From Streptomyces sp. ALI-76-A (GTDB lineage Bacteria > Actinomycetota > Actinomycetes > Streptomycetales > Streptomycetaceae), in NCBI RefSeq assembly GCF_030287445.1, contig NZ_JASVWB010000002.1, positions 1,178,001 to 1,242,000 of the forward strand: DNA of 64,000 nt, written 5' to 3'. A program made the translations under genes and the position numbers. Each line of letters starts with the position of its first letter. The stretch's first letter is position 1. Below the pieces are notes generated by a model, which was not told the DNA's origin, did not search any database, and saw nothing but the letters and a program-made list of their open reading frames with translations. Shown piece after piece: positions 7,401-16,250 of this stretch.

Positions 7401-8195
7401 ATGATGAATGCTTCTACGGTCGGAAGACGGGTCGTTGCGGCGGCGGGTGTCGTGTCGGTGCTGGCGCTGACCGGCGCGTGCGGTGCGGACAGCGGGGACG
7501 ATGCGGGGGGACGTAAGCAGTCTGCGACCGCCGGGGCCGCCTCGTCTGCGAGCTCGGCGTCGCAGCAGGCATCCGGATCGCCCGCCTCCGCGGCCGGGAA
7601 GGGCCTCAACCAGAAGGGCCTCGACCGCCTGGCGCTGACCGCGCACGACGTCCCCGGCTATACCGTCAACACCGTCACGGGCAAGGGCAGCCCGGTGAAC
7701 CCCGACGACCTCACAACCTACCGCGCCGTCACACCCGCACCTTGCCGACCCGTCTTCGCGGCGGCACAGCTGGGCAGCCTGCACGACTTCACGGCCCATG
7801 TCAGCCAGGACATCGTGGCCGCCTCCGACGATCTCGGGCAGCACGCGAGTGTCGGCCTGTCGTCCTACACCCTTGCCGACGCCCGCACGGTGATGACCGA
7901 ACTACGCGCAGCGCTTCCGAAGTGCACCACCGCCGAGATACGCCCGTCCGCTGCCTACCCGGGTGCTGGGCTGGGGTATTCCGGTACCCAGTCCCGGTCC
8001 GTTTCCGGTTACGGCGACGAGACCCTCGCCTTCGATGCCACCCAGATCATCAACAGCGGGGGACCCAGCATCCCCATCACCATCCTGGTCGTCCGCCAGG
8101 ACTCCACCATCGCCACCTTCCTGTCCCTCAACCCCTTCCAACCCCCGACCATCCCCCAGGACATCGTCGACGCGCAGCTGAAGAAGCTCGCCTGA
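7401..8195 (+). CDS. Secreted lipoprotein of unknown function
   Basis: The 264-residue product starts with a lipoprotein signal peptide: basic MNASTVGRR, a hydrophobic VVAAAGVVSVLAL core and the lipobox LTGAC, so the mature protein is lipid-anchored at Cys about 27. A Ser/Ala/Gln linker follows (residues 40-72). A soluble domain comes next, with PAPCRPVFAAAQLG and LPKCTTAEI giving two cysteines that may pair. Streptomyces genomes carry many such surface lipoproteins. ATG 7401 is preferred over upstream in-frame codons because it places the signal sequence correctly. No operon partner is evident. Confidence 0.85.
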   Translation: MMNASTVGRRVVAAAGVVSVLALTGACGADSGDDAGGRKQSATAGAASSASSASQQASGSPASAAGKGLNQKGLDRLALTAHDVPGYTVNTVTGKGSPVNPDDLTTYRAVTPAPCRPVFAAAQLGSLHDFTAHVSQDIVAASDDLGQHASVGLSSYTLADARTVMTELRAALPKCTTAEIRPSAAYPGAGLGYSGTQSRSVSGYGDETLAFDATQIINSGGPSIPITILVVRQDSTIATFLSLNPFQPPTIPQDIVDAQLKKLA

Positions 8196-8363
8196 CTTCG
8201 TCGGGCGGGGGGATGACGTACGTGCCGCGGTTCACAGCACACCTTCGGTCAGAGGGTCCGGCCTCCATCGGTCTTGGCGCAGCCTGTCGAGGGCGGGTCC
8301 GTTGGGTAGGACGACCTGGCCGAGGGTGACTCTGTGCACTGAGCTGCCCCGAGTTTCCTCGAC

Positions 8364-8483
8364 GAGGCTTTCGCCACCGGCGACCCGCTCAAACTCGTGA
8401 GGCTCTTCGGCATCACCGAACAGACCGCCATGCGTTATGTCGGCACCGCCTACCCGGAGCGAACCGCGAAGCTGCCCAGGTAG
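8364..8483 (+). pseudogene. C-terminal relic of a tyrosine recombinase/integrase
   Basis: A forward frame reads GDPLKLVRLFGITEQTAMRY then VGTAYPER and stops at 8481-8483. The pattern DPL.LVRLFGI...TAM.YV..AHPER is the usual end of XerC/D-like integrase genes on Streptomyces plasmids. The preceding 130 bp show no recombinase core, so this is a 40-codon remnant. I see nothing gene-like between 8484 and the MFS start at 8753. Confidence 0.45.
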
Positions 8484-8752
8484 CCGGGCCTCTCTATCGT
8501 TCCGGGCAGGAGCACGTCTCGCGTTTGTGATCAAGCTTCGGACAGACCACCTCGTGAAAGCCCGAGGCCTGACGCCGCACCCGCTTGGCGTGAACCAGCC
8601 ATCTGTTGGCGCGAGCCTGCTATCGCGGTCGGCGGGTGTTCCGGCCCACCTACGCTCGGTTCCATCGGCGGGATCCACTCAGATCTCCGCAGGTGTGCCA
8701 CGGGCCGGGCCGATCGTGGCTCGACCAAGACGGGGCCGGGACGGAGCTGACA

Positions 8753-10012
8753 ATGACCGGTACCCATCCGGATCGAGCCGGCAGCCGGGACTCGGGAGTC
8801 ATCGCGGTACTCGGTGCGTTCGTTCTCAACGGCGCGCTGCTTGGCTCGTGGGCCCCTCGGGTGCCGGCGCTGGCCGCGCAGATCGGTGCGGACGAGGGTG
8901 CGCTGGGGCTGTCCCTGCTCGGTGCCAGCGTAGGTATGATCGCCGCTTCGCTTGTCGCCGGTCGGCTGTGCGCGGTGTTCGGCGCTCGCGTCGTGATGAC
9001 GGTGTCCGGTGTTGCCGGGTCCGCGATGCTGCCGGCTCTGGGACTGGCGAGGTCGCCCGCCACGCTCGGCCTGCTGCTGATCCTGCTCGGCGCGATGGTC
9101 GGCGTGATGGACGTGGCGATGAACGTGGCCGGCGTGACAGCGATCCGGCGGACCGGCCGGGCGATCATGCCGCTGTTCCACGCGGCCTTCAGTTTCGGCA
9201 CGCTTGCCGGTTCGCTCGGCGCCGCGGTCGCGGCCGGACAAGAGTTGGCACCGAGCCGTCATTTCGTCATCGTCGCGGTGATCTGCGGCGGCGTCACCGT
9301 CGGCATCGCCCGCTGGATTCCTGTCGAGGACCTACTGAGAGTGCCGGCCAAGAGCGGACGCGCCGGGCGGGCACCGTTCAGGCGACCGGCGCTGTGGCTG
9401 CTCGGCGGCGTGGCACTGTGCGCCTCGATAGCCGAAGGAGCGACCGCGGACTGGTCAGCGCTGTTCGGTGTGCAGGAGCGCGGTCTCAGCGAGGCCACCG
9501 GCGCCCTGATCTACTCGTGCTTCTCGATCACCATGGCGTGCACCCGCTTGTGCGGTGAGGCGATCCAGCGTCGTTGGAGCGCACCACGGATACTCATCGG
9601 GGGTGCGGCGATCGGTGGGCTGGGGCTGGCCACCGCGGTCATGACGCCGTCGCCGACGCTCACCTTCGCCGGCTTCGCTGTCGCCGGTGTCGGTCTGGCG
9701 TACGCGTCCCCCGTCGTCATGGAGCTGAGCGGCGCGGCCGGGCGACGGGCCGATGGGGGCGGTGGTGAGCGCGAGGTCGCGTTCGCGACAACCATTGCCT
9801 ACAGCGGGTTCTTGCTCGGCCCCCCGATGGTGGGCGGCATCGCCGAGCTGACCAGTTTGCCGGTCGCGCTCGGCGCTGTCGCGGTGCTCGTGTTGTTGAT
9901 CGCCCCGCTGACTCTGGCCGCGGGCACTTTCCGGCGCCGGGAGTTGTCGTCGGCCGAGGAGTCAGCGGCCAACCCCGCCCGGGGCACAGCGATCCGACGC
10001 AAAATGGGCTGA
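8753..10012 (+). CDS. MFS transporter (YbjJ-like subfamily)
   Basis: About 419 residues with twelve predicted membrane helices. SWAPRVPALAAQIG near the N-terminus and ATADWSALFGVQERG at mid-protein are typical of the YbjJ/FucP-like MFS group. That group exports or imports small sugars or drugs. The start ATG 8753 follows a GGAGCTG ribosome site; the frame is open upstream but not protein-like. The protein is a paralogue of the transporter at 29032-30201, which shares the RVP..L...LG..LLG pattern and the AADWSA motif. It stands next to an ISL3-family insertion. Substrate unknown. Confidence 0.9.
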   Translation: MTGTHPDRAGSRDSGVIAVLGAFVLNGALLGSWAPRVPALAAQIGADEGALGLSLLGASVGMIAASLVAGRLCAVFGARVVMTVSGVAGSAMLPALGLARSPATLGLLLILLGAMVGVMDVAMNVAGVTAIRRTGRAIMPLFHAAFSFGTLAGSLGAAVAAGQELAPSRHFVIVAVICGGVTVGIARWIPVEDLLRVPAKSGRAGRAPFRRPALWLLGGVALCASIAEGATADWSALFGVQERGLSEATGALIYSCFSITMACTRLCGEAIQRRWSAPRILIGGAAIGGLGLATAVMTPSPTLTFAGFAVAGVGLAYASPVVMELSGAAGRRADGGGGEREVAFATTIAYSGFLLGPPMVGGIAELTSLPVALGAVAVLVLLIAPLTLAAGTFRRRELSSAEESAANPARGTAIRRKMG

Positions 10013-10127
10013 GCCCGCCGCCACGGTCGTGCAGCACGACCCGGCCTGCGAGACCACCCCACGACCGCTGCCCTCAACGCGGACACGCGGGTACGACCCG
10101 ATGCGCTTCTGCAACCGTGACTAGCTA

Positions 10128-10991
10128 TTGTCGTGTCAGGCAACGTTCGTCCTGGTGACGATCCAGCGTAGGCGCTCGTCGGCGGCATGGACTACAGTAA
10201 CCAAGCTGTTACCGCAGTTGGCGGCTGTGCTGGTGGTCTCGGTCGATGCTTCTGGTCCTGCCGTTGTGATCCAGGCTCGTACCAGATCCGGTGCTCCGGC
10301 AGGGTGTACGGGATGCGGCACGCTGAGCGAGTGGATGCACAGCCGCTACGTACGGCACCTCGCCGATGCCGCGCTTGGAGGCAGGCCGGTCCGCATCGAC
10401 TTGAGCGTGCGCCGTCTGTACTGCGAGAACTCGGCCTGTCCGAAGATGACCTTCGCCGAGCAGGTGCCGGGACTGACCGTGCGCTATCAGCGGCGCACCC
10501 CGCTGCTGCAGCACTTGGTCGAGGCGGTCGGCGTGGTGCTGGCCGGCCGGGGTGGGGCGAGGATGCTGCGCATACTCAACATCAGCCTGTCGCGGTGCAC
10601 CGTGCTCGCGCAGCTGATGCGGGTGCCGCTGCCGCCGCTGGTCACACCCCGGGTGCTCGGCGTGGACGACTTCGCGCTGTACGCCGATACCTACGGCACC
10701 CTCCTGGTCGACGCCGACACCAGACTCCCGCTGACCCTGTGGGAAGGCAGAGACGCCGAACAGCTCAGCCGATGGCTGCGCGGACATCCCGGTGTGGAGA
10801 TCGCCTGCCGCGACGGCTCGCTCACCTATCGGCAGGGCACCGCCGACGGCGCCCCAGAAGCCGTCCAGGTCAGTGACCGCTTCCATCTGTGGCAGGGCCT
10901 GTCCCGGCGCGTTCAGGAAATCGCCGCCACTCACCGCGGCTGCCTGCCCACGCTCTTCCTGCCCCCGAGGCAACCGAGTCCGAGCTCGTGA
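10128..10991 (+). pseudogene. ISL3-family transposase, N-terminal part
   Basis: This frame carries the N-terminal zinc-binding and HTH region: CTGCGTLSEWMHSRYVRHL, then YCENSACPKMTFAEQ. The first half of the catalytic domain follows, with VPLPPLVTPRVLGVDDFALY (first Asp) and a second acid in VSDRFHLWQGLSR. It should continue to the conserved C-terminal block, but that lies in the -1 frame from about 10960. A TTA codon at 10209 makes translation bldA-dependent in Streptomyces. The start is uncertain (TTG 10128 or GTG 10155). The short C-run near 10965 could be a decay frameshift; I see no convincing slippery site for programmed shifting. Confidence 0.8.
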
Positions 10992-11815
10992 ACGTCGCGG
11001 CGACGCAACCCGAGTCGGCGGACACTCCGGCCGCCCGGCATGCTCGACGGCTCTTCGAGGCAGTACACGCGCTGACCGATACCGGCCGCTCCTTCAGCTC
11101 TGCAGCCCGCCAGCTCGGGCTGGACCGCCGCACCGTGCGCAAGTACGCCCGGGCCCGAACCTGGCACGAGGTGGTCCGCCGCCCTCCGCGCCGCCCCTCC
11201 ACCCTCGATCCGTATCTCGACTATCTGCAGCAACGCTGGGACGAGGGCGAGCACAGCGCCAAGATCTTGCACCAGGAACTCCTCATCAAGGGCTACCTGG
11301 GCCACTACCAGTGCGTGAAGATGGCCGTCGCACCACTACGGCGCGGTCTGCCCCTGGACGAGCCGTGCGAGCGACCACCCTCACCACGCCAAGCCGCACG
11401 CTGGATCATCACCGATCCCGACCGGCACGGCCCGGACACCGCGCAACGTCTACAACGATTACTCGAGCACTGCCCGGAGCTCCGCCGCACCCACAACCTT
11501 GTCCGTCAGTTCGACGCCATGCTCGATGCCCGGGATGCCGCACCGCTGCCGGACTGGCTCGACCAGCTCCGTGCCAGTGGGCTGGCTCCACTGGCTGGTG
11601 CCGCCACAGCTCTACGCGAAGACCAGCACGCGGTCGCCCAGGGGATCACCACCCACTACAACTCGGGGGTCAACGAAGGCCGCATCACGGACGTGAAGCT
11701 CCAGAAACGCATCATGGGAGGCCGCGCCGGCGTCCCGCTCCTGCGTCACCGAGTCATCCTGATCGCCCACCTACGCCACCGCTACGCGGGCGGACCGACC
11801 GCCGTATCGAGATGA
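10961..11815 (+). pseudogene. ISL3-family transposase, C-terminal part in shifted frame
   Basis: Continues the preceding frame after a -1 shift. It contains an HTH-like stretch (FSSAARQLGLDRRTVRKYAR), as found inserted in some ISL3 transposases of Streptomyces. It ends in the hallmark block with the last catalytic Glu region: THYNSGVNEGRITDVKLQKR, then IMGGRAGVPLLRHRVILIA. A TTA codon occurs at 11459-11461. Its in-frame upstream start is not natural, so it is the second half of one broken gene rather than an independent gene. Confidence 0.8.
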
Positions 11816-11852
11816 TCTCCGCCTACGAAAATCTTGCCAGAGCCACGTTCAC

Positions 11853-12230
11853 GTGTACGCCGACATCAAGTCGCCGATGTCCCGCTACAGCGAGCGCCAA
11901 GCCGACGGCCGCCCCGGCACCAGCCGCACCGTGACCCGCCTCGACGTCACTGTCCTCGAACCCGTGGATCTGTCACCCGCGCTGCCCACGGCCTCCCGGA
12001 ATGACCGGCACGCTACCCCTGCGACGCGGCGCCGACACCGCATCCTGGCCCTGCTCCAGGAAGACCCCACGCGTCTTTGGCAGCCCCGTGAGATCGCCGC
12101 CCACTTCGGCGACATCACCCTGGAGACCATGTATAGACAACTGAATCGGTGGGCCGTCAGTCGACTCATCCACAAGCTCGGCCCTGGTCTCTACGCCGCA
12201 ACACCATTGTCCCCAGCCCCACTTGCGTGA
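11853..12230 (+). CDS. Small winged-helix protein of unknown role
   Basis: A 125-residue frame starting at GTG 11853, directly beyond the right end of the ISL3 element. The C-terminal half (RRHRILALLQEDPTRLWQPR, then EIAAHFGDITLETMYRQLNR) folds naturally as a winged helix, as in MarR/penicillinase-repressor-like proteins. The N-terminal 55 residues are low-complexity and may not be coding, so the true start may lie further in. No ligand domain is present. It may be a regulator truncated by the insertion. Confidence 0.45.
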   Translation: MYADIKSPMSRYSERQADGRPGTSRTVTRLDVTVLEPVDLSPALPTASRNDRHATPATRRRHRILALLQEDPTRLWQPREIAAHFGDITLETMYRQLNRWAVSRLIHKLGPGLYAATPLSPAPLA

Positions 12231-12301
12231 CCTGCGAAAACGCTAACTACCCGGCCTTGGGGCAGGTCCCCTGTGGCGCGATCCACGTCGGCCACACGCG
12301 C

Positions 12302-12538
12302 ATGGGCGAGGGGGAGAAGTTCCGGATGTTCGAGGACCTGACCGCGGACCTGCCGGATCTGCTGATCAAGCTCAGGGGTCAGGCCACGCGCAAGCAGGTC
12401 GCCGAGATGGCCGGCGTGCGGCCCGTCCGACTGAAGGAGCTGGAGGAAGGCCTGAAGCACCCTGAGGGACTCGAGATGCTCGGCAAGGTGCTGCGGGTGT
12501 ACCGCGTCCGGCTCAGCGTGGCGATGCCGACTCGGTAA
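12302..12538 (+). CDS. Small XRE-family HTH protein
   Basis: A 78-residue protein that is essentially one helix-turn-helix: LRGQATRKQVAEMAGVRPVR, then LKELEEGLKHPEGLEMLGKV. Such stand-alone Cro/C1-type proteins often regulate mobile-element genes. ATG 12302 is followed by a second plausible start at 12327. It ends 18 bp before a strong terminator hairpin, and the conjugation-type module begins beyond that. It may mark the left edge of that module. Confidence 0.65.
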   Translation: MGEGEKFRMFEDLTADLPDLLIKLRGQATRKQVAEMAGVRPVRLKELEEGLKHPEGLEMLGKVLRVYRVRLSVAMPTR

Positions 12539-12556
12539 TAGCGCTAAACAGACGAC

Positions 12557-12585
12557 GACCCCGAGAAGCACAGCTTCTCGGGGTC
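12557..12585 (+). terminator. Rho-independent-type terminator hairpin
   Basis: A perfect 13-bp stem, GACCCCGAGAAGC / GCTTCTCGGGGTC, closes an ACA loop, followed by TTCTC. It separates the small HTH gene from the topoisomerase operon. In GC-rich actinobacteria such stems act without a long U-tract. Confidence 0.8.
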
Positions 12586-12746
12586 TTCTCGAGCGGTGAT
12601 TGCTCGAACAGCGTGCCGGCGCCGGCCTTTTCTGCATGACTCTCGCGCCATTCAAAGCCTTTTCAGGCACCTCTCGACTCCTATTTGACCACCTTTTTCG
12701 AGTAGACTCACACTCGCTTCCGAGTCAATGGCGAGAAGGAGTCGAC

Positions 12747-15122
12747 ATGGTCGCGATCGTGGTCGCAGAGAAGCCGAGTGCAGCGAGGAACATGGCCAGC
12801 GCCCTCGGCGGGACGAAGGGCAGTTACAAGGGCACGGCCTACGAGGTGGCGAGCTTGCGGGGTCATCTCTATGAGTTCGCCCAGCCGCACGCGATGGTGG
12901 ACTCCTCACTCGCGGATGGCTATCAGAAGTGGGACCTGGGCAACCTGCCGTGGAATCCGGAGGACCTGACGTGGAAGCGCGAGCCGCAGAAGAACGCCGC
13001 AGACGTCATCAAGGCTCTGCGTGCGGCGCTCGGGCGCGGTGCCGAGATCGTCATCGCCACGGACCTGGATCCGTCCGGCGAGGGCGACCTGCTCTTCTGG
13101 GAGGCGATCGACGAACTCGGCTTCCACAGCAAGAAGTTCAGCCGCATGGAGTTCACCGATGAGTCGAAGGCGTCGATCCAGAAGGCGTTCGAACAGCGCC
13201 GGCCGGTGAAGTCCATGCAGGACGAGGGCGATTACCGCAAGGCGATGTACCGCTCGCAGTGGGACTTCCTCTCGATGCAGTTCACCCGTATCGCCACGGC
13301 GATGGGCTGCCAGTCCGGCCAGGACCTGGTGCTGCGCCAGGGCCGGCTGAAGTCGGCGATGGTCTCTCTCGTCGGCGACCAGCAGAGGGCCTACGACGCG
13401 TACGTCAAGAAGCCGTTCTTCCAGAACCGCTTCCGCGACGAGAACGACGTCATGTACACCAACCCGGACGAGCCGCGGTTCGATCAGAAGGGCCAGGTGC
13501 CGCAGCCGTACGGCCCCTCCGCTGTCGTCCTGGACGGCAAGGCGGACAAGAAGACCGCGCCGCCGAAGTTGCTCGACCTTGCTTCGATGTCCTCGATGCT
13601 CGTCGGCAAGGGCGTGAAGGCGAACCTCACGCTCTCGACCTACCAGAAGATGTACGAGGACCAGGTCGTCTCGTACCCGCGCACCGAGGACAAGACGATC
13701 ACGCCCGAGCAGTTCAAGGACCTCGCCCCGCTGGTCGACAAGATCGCCGCCGTGGTCGGCGTCGACACTGGCCTTCTGACGCGTCGCCAGCCCCGGTCCA
13801 CACACGTGAAGCCCCAGGGTGCGCACGGTGCGAACCGTCCGGGCCTGAAGGTGCCCTCCTCGTTGGACGAGGTCGAGCACAAGTACGGCAAGGCCGGGCG
13901 GCTCATCTACGAGATGCTCGCGAAGAACTACCTCGCCATGCTCGCCGAGGACTATCTCTATGAGCAGCAGAAGGGCCACGTGGAGAAGTACCCGAACTTC
14001 GTCGGCATCGCCAATGTGCCCAAGAGCCCCGGCTGGCGGGCCGTGTTCGATCCGGACGCCGGCGACGACACGGCCGAGGGCGACGAGAACGAGTCCAGCA
14101 AGGGACTGGGTCAGACCGCGGAGCCGTTCATCTTCGAGGGCGCGAACAAGCGCCCCGAGCATCCCACGATGAAGTGGCTGATGAAGCAGCTGGAGAAGCG
14201 TGACGTGGGCACGGGCGCGACCCGCACCTCGACGTATTCGGAGGTCACCAATGGCAAGGCGAAGCACCCGCTGCTGACGGAGAAAGGCCGGAAGCTCAGG
14301 CTCGCGCAGGCCGGCGAGATGAGCTGGCGGCTCCTGCCTGGCACGCGCATCGGAGACCTCGGGCTCACCGAGAAGGTCTACGCCGACATGCGCGACATCG
14401 CCGCCGGGACGGCGACGGCCGAGGAGCGCCTGGCCGTCGTCGCCGACTGGGTGCGCGAGGACATCGTCACGATGACGAAGAACGCTGCGTCCATGCGCGC
14501 CGAGCTGGGCCTGAAGGAGCAGGTGGTCGCTGCGCGCGCCGAGGGTGTGTGGCAGGCCGCTCCGGGCGGGCCGAAGAAGGTCACCTTCAAGAAGATCTGG
14601 TCGGGCCACGAGTTCAGCGATGACGAGGTGGCGAAGCTGCTCGCGGGCGAGACGATCTCGTTCGAGGCCACGAACAAGGCGGGCAAGCCCTACACGGCCA
14701 CCGGAACGCTCGACGTCGGCGACTACAAGGGCCGCAAGTTCGTCGGGTTCCAGCTGGAGGTGCCCGACAAGCCGACGAAGTGGTCCGGCCGGACGTTCAC
14801 GCTGGCGGAGGTCACGGCGCTCCTGGCGGGCCAGGCGCTGGAGATCGACGGCTTTGTCAGCGCGAGGACCGGCAAGACCTTCGGCTGCAAGGTCAGCTGG
14901 GACGCGAAGGCGAAGAAGATCGTCCCCGATTTCGGCTCTGGCGACGAGCCGCCGCGGTCCTGGTGCCAGGTGACTTTTACCGATGCGCAAAGGCGTGACC
15001 TGGCGGCCGGCAAGACCATCCAGGGCAAGGGCTTCGTCTCGGTCAAGGGTAAGACGTTCGATGCCGCCGTCTCCTGGAAGGAAGAGGGCGGCAAGAAGAA
15101 GATCGTGCCGTCGTTCAGCTGA
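12747..15122 (+). CDS. Type IA DNA topoisomerase (topoisomerase III-like) of a mobile element
   Basis: The 791-residue enzyme relaxes or decatenates DNA by single-strand passage. The TOPRIM domain opens the protein (VAIVVAEKPSAARNMASAL, E8), with ATDLDPSGEGD at 104-114 giving D106, D108 and E112. The catalytic tyrosine is Y310 in VSYPRTED. The zinc fingers of chromosomal TopA are absent. Instead, three related ~60-residue repeats occupy the C-terminus (about 615-791), each starting like WSG..F...EVA.LLAG and ending K.F....SW. Such repeat-tailed enzymes are common on plasmids and integrative elements. ATG 12747 has an AGAAGGAG-type ribosome site. It is the first gene of the conjugation-type block and may process transfer intermediates. 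Confidence 0.9.
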   Translation: MVAIVVAEKPSAARNMASALGGTKGSYKGTAYEVASLRGHLYEFAQPHAMVDSSLADGYQKWDLGNLPWNPEDLTWKREPQKNAADVIKALRAALGRGAEIVIATDLDPSGEGDLLFWEAIDELGFHSKKFSRMEFTDESKASIQKAFEQRRPVKSMQDEGDYRKAMYRSQWDFLSMQFTRIATAMGCQSGQDLVLRQGRLKSAMVSLVGDQQRAYDAYVKKPFFQNRFRDENDVMYTNPDEPRFDQKGQVPQPYGPSAVVLDGKADKKTAPPKLLDLASMSSMLVGKGVKANLTLSTYQKMYEDQVVSYPRTEDKTITPEQFKDLAPLVDKIAAVVGVDTGLLTRRQPRSTHVKPQGAHGANRPGLKVPSSLDEVEHKYGKAGRLIYEMLAKNYLAMLAEDYLYEQQKGHVEKYPNFVGIANVPKSPGWRAVFDPDAGDDTAEGDENESSKGLGQTAEPFIFEGANKRPEHPTMKWLMKQLEKRDVGTGATRTSTYSEVTNGKAKHPLLTEKGRKLRLAQAGEMSWRLLPGTRIGDLGLTEKVYADMRDIAAGTATAEERLAVVADWVREDIVTMTKNAASMRAELGLKEQVVAARAEGVWQAAPGGPKKVTFKKIWSGHEFSDDEVAKLLAGETISFEATNKAGKPYTATGTLDVGDYKGRKFVGFQLEVPDKPTKWSGRTFTLAEVTALLAGQALEIDGFVSARTGKTFGCKVSWDAKAKKIVPDFGSGDEPPRSWCQVTFTDAQRRDLAAGKTIQGKGFVSVKGKTFDAAVSWKEEGGKKKIVPSFS

Positions 15123-15146
15123 CGCCCGAACGAGCACTGACGAGCA

Positions 15147-15177
15147 GCAGCGGGTCCCGGACCTCGGGGCCCGCTGC
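15147..15177 (+). terminator. Terminator after the topoisomerase gene
   Basis: GCAGCGGGTCCCG and CGGGGCCCGCTGC form a 13-bp stem with one G-T pair and a 5-base loop. It is followed by AGCCTTTTC, so there is a short U-tract. It ends the topoisomerase transcript 35 bp before the phosphoesterase relic. Confidence 0.75.
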
Positions 15178-15211
15178 AGCCTTTTCACGACAGCGACAAT
15201 AGAAGGATGTG

Positions 15212-16082
15212 ATGAGGACGATGAACGACATCGTGCAGCTGCGAGATCAGGTGGGCCTGATCGGCGATGTCCATGGCGACGCCCGGTTCTTGCACGACGC
15301 AGTGGTGACGCCGACGTCGAGAGGCTGCACTTCGCTGGTGCAGCTGGGCGACTTCGGGATGATCTGGCGCGGCACGCGCAGCGAGATCCAATCCGGGCTC
15401 TGGAGGCTTTGAACGAGCAGCTCGCCCTGCTGGGCGTGCGCCTGCACGTCGTGTTGGGCAACCACGAGAACTACGACGTAATCGACACGCTGTCGCGCAA
15501 CGGCTCCGGGTCTTCTGGATGGGACCGCACCTGGCGCTCCTCCCCGCTCCAGTCTCGTGCGCGCCGACCAGCACTCCGTCGACCGGCTGGCAGGGGCAGC
15601 GAGTATCGACCGGTGCGTGCGGATGCCGGGCCTGACGTGGCGGGAGACTGAGCTGCCCACGGACGAGCAGGCAGCGGGTCTTCTGGACGCCGGGGCAAGC
15701 CCTGATGTGGTGCTCGCCCACGAGGCGCTGGCGGTCCCGGGGTTGATCCAGCGGCTCGGCGACAGCCACGGCTGGCGCCCCGACGATCTGGCGTACGCGC
15801 GCGAGGCGCAGCAGGTGCACACCGCGCGGGTGCTCTCGGTGCTCGATCCGGCCAAGGAGACGCTGTGCGTCACCGGGCACTACCACTTCCGGCACCTGGA
15901 GCAGGCAGTGCTCGATGGGATGCCGGTCCGTCAAGATCTTCGACCGGGACGGCTCAGCCGATGCGCTGGCCGTGCTCGACCTGGGCAACGACGTTCCGCG
16001 CTTCGAGGCGGTAGCGATGGGCCGAGCGCCTCTGCTCCCGCGGCGTGACTGCCCTGTCAGCCGCTCAGACGACACCCGATAA
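15212..16082 (+). pseudogene. Calcineurin-like metallophosphoesterase with multiple frameshifts
   Basis: All five metal-site motifs of a calcineurin-type phosphoesterase appear in order but in different frames. GLIGDVHGDARFLHD and LVQLGDFGMIW (from ATG 15212 or 15221) end at a stop near 15412. LHVVLGNHENYDVIDTL is in the next frame, then VVLAHEALAVPGL and LCVTGHYHFRHLEQAVLDG. The C-terminal tail FDRDGSADALAVLDL lies in yet another frame and ends at 16082. At least three shifts are required. The original product was about 285 residues, probably a diadenosine-tetraphosphatase-like or protein phosphatase. Either the gene decayed after transfer or this patch has sequencing errors. Confidence 0.7.
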
Positions 16083-16149
16083 CCCGGACTCGCCAGTCCG
16101 AGCCATCGGACGTCGCCATTCAAGCCCCTTTCTCCCTCGATTCAAATGA

Positions 16150-16164
16150 CCTATCTAAGATAGG
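16150..16164. promoter_or_regulatory. Palindromic operator candidate upstream of the T4SS genes
   Basis: CCTATCT-A-AGATAGG is a perfect 7-bp inverted repeat around one base, 87 bp upstream of the TcpE-like ATG. A second GATAGGA copy at 16200-16206 sits in CGATAGGACGAGCAATGG. A very similar CGATAGGATCGCAATAGG occurs at 26037-26054 beyond the other end of the module. These look like binding sites of one regulator, possibly the XRE protein at 25180-25773. Confidence 0.55.
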
Positions 16165-16250
16165 ATGTCATCTACACACCTCACGTATGAGGGCTTTTCG
16201 ATAGGACGAGCAATGGCCATTGGGGTTACAGGGGGGGAGATGAGAGATTC

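Larger units (their letters stand above)
10104..11844 (+). mobile_element. ISL3-family insertion sequence with frameshifted transposase
   Basis: A single transposase of ISL3 type fills the interval. Its right boundary is suggested by the inverse of GGCTCTGGCAAGATTTTCGT ending at 11844, and the left by the imperfect counterpart GCTTCTGCAACCGTGACT from 10104. The match between ends is partial, so the limits are approximate and I saw no convincing target duplication. The transposase is broken near 10960. A small remnant of a similar element lies at 56528-56606. Confidence 0.6.

Noticed and set aside
10900..11000. Programmed -1 frameshifting in the ISL3 transposase
   Set aside because: ISL3 elements normally use one frame, and no slippery heptamer or downstream hairpin was apparent; decay is simpler.
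12906..15461. 851-codon minus-strand open frame opposite the topoisomerase gene
   Set aside because: It mirrors the third-codon GC bias of the plus-strand gene, is extremely Arg/Leu/His-rich and has no domain; the plus strand shows clear topoisomerase motifs.
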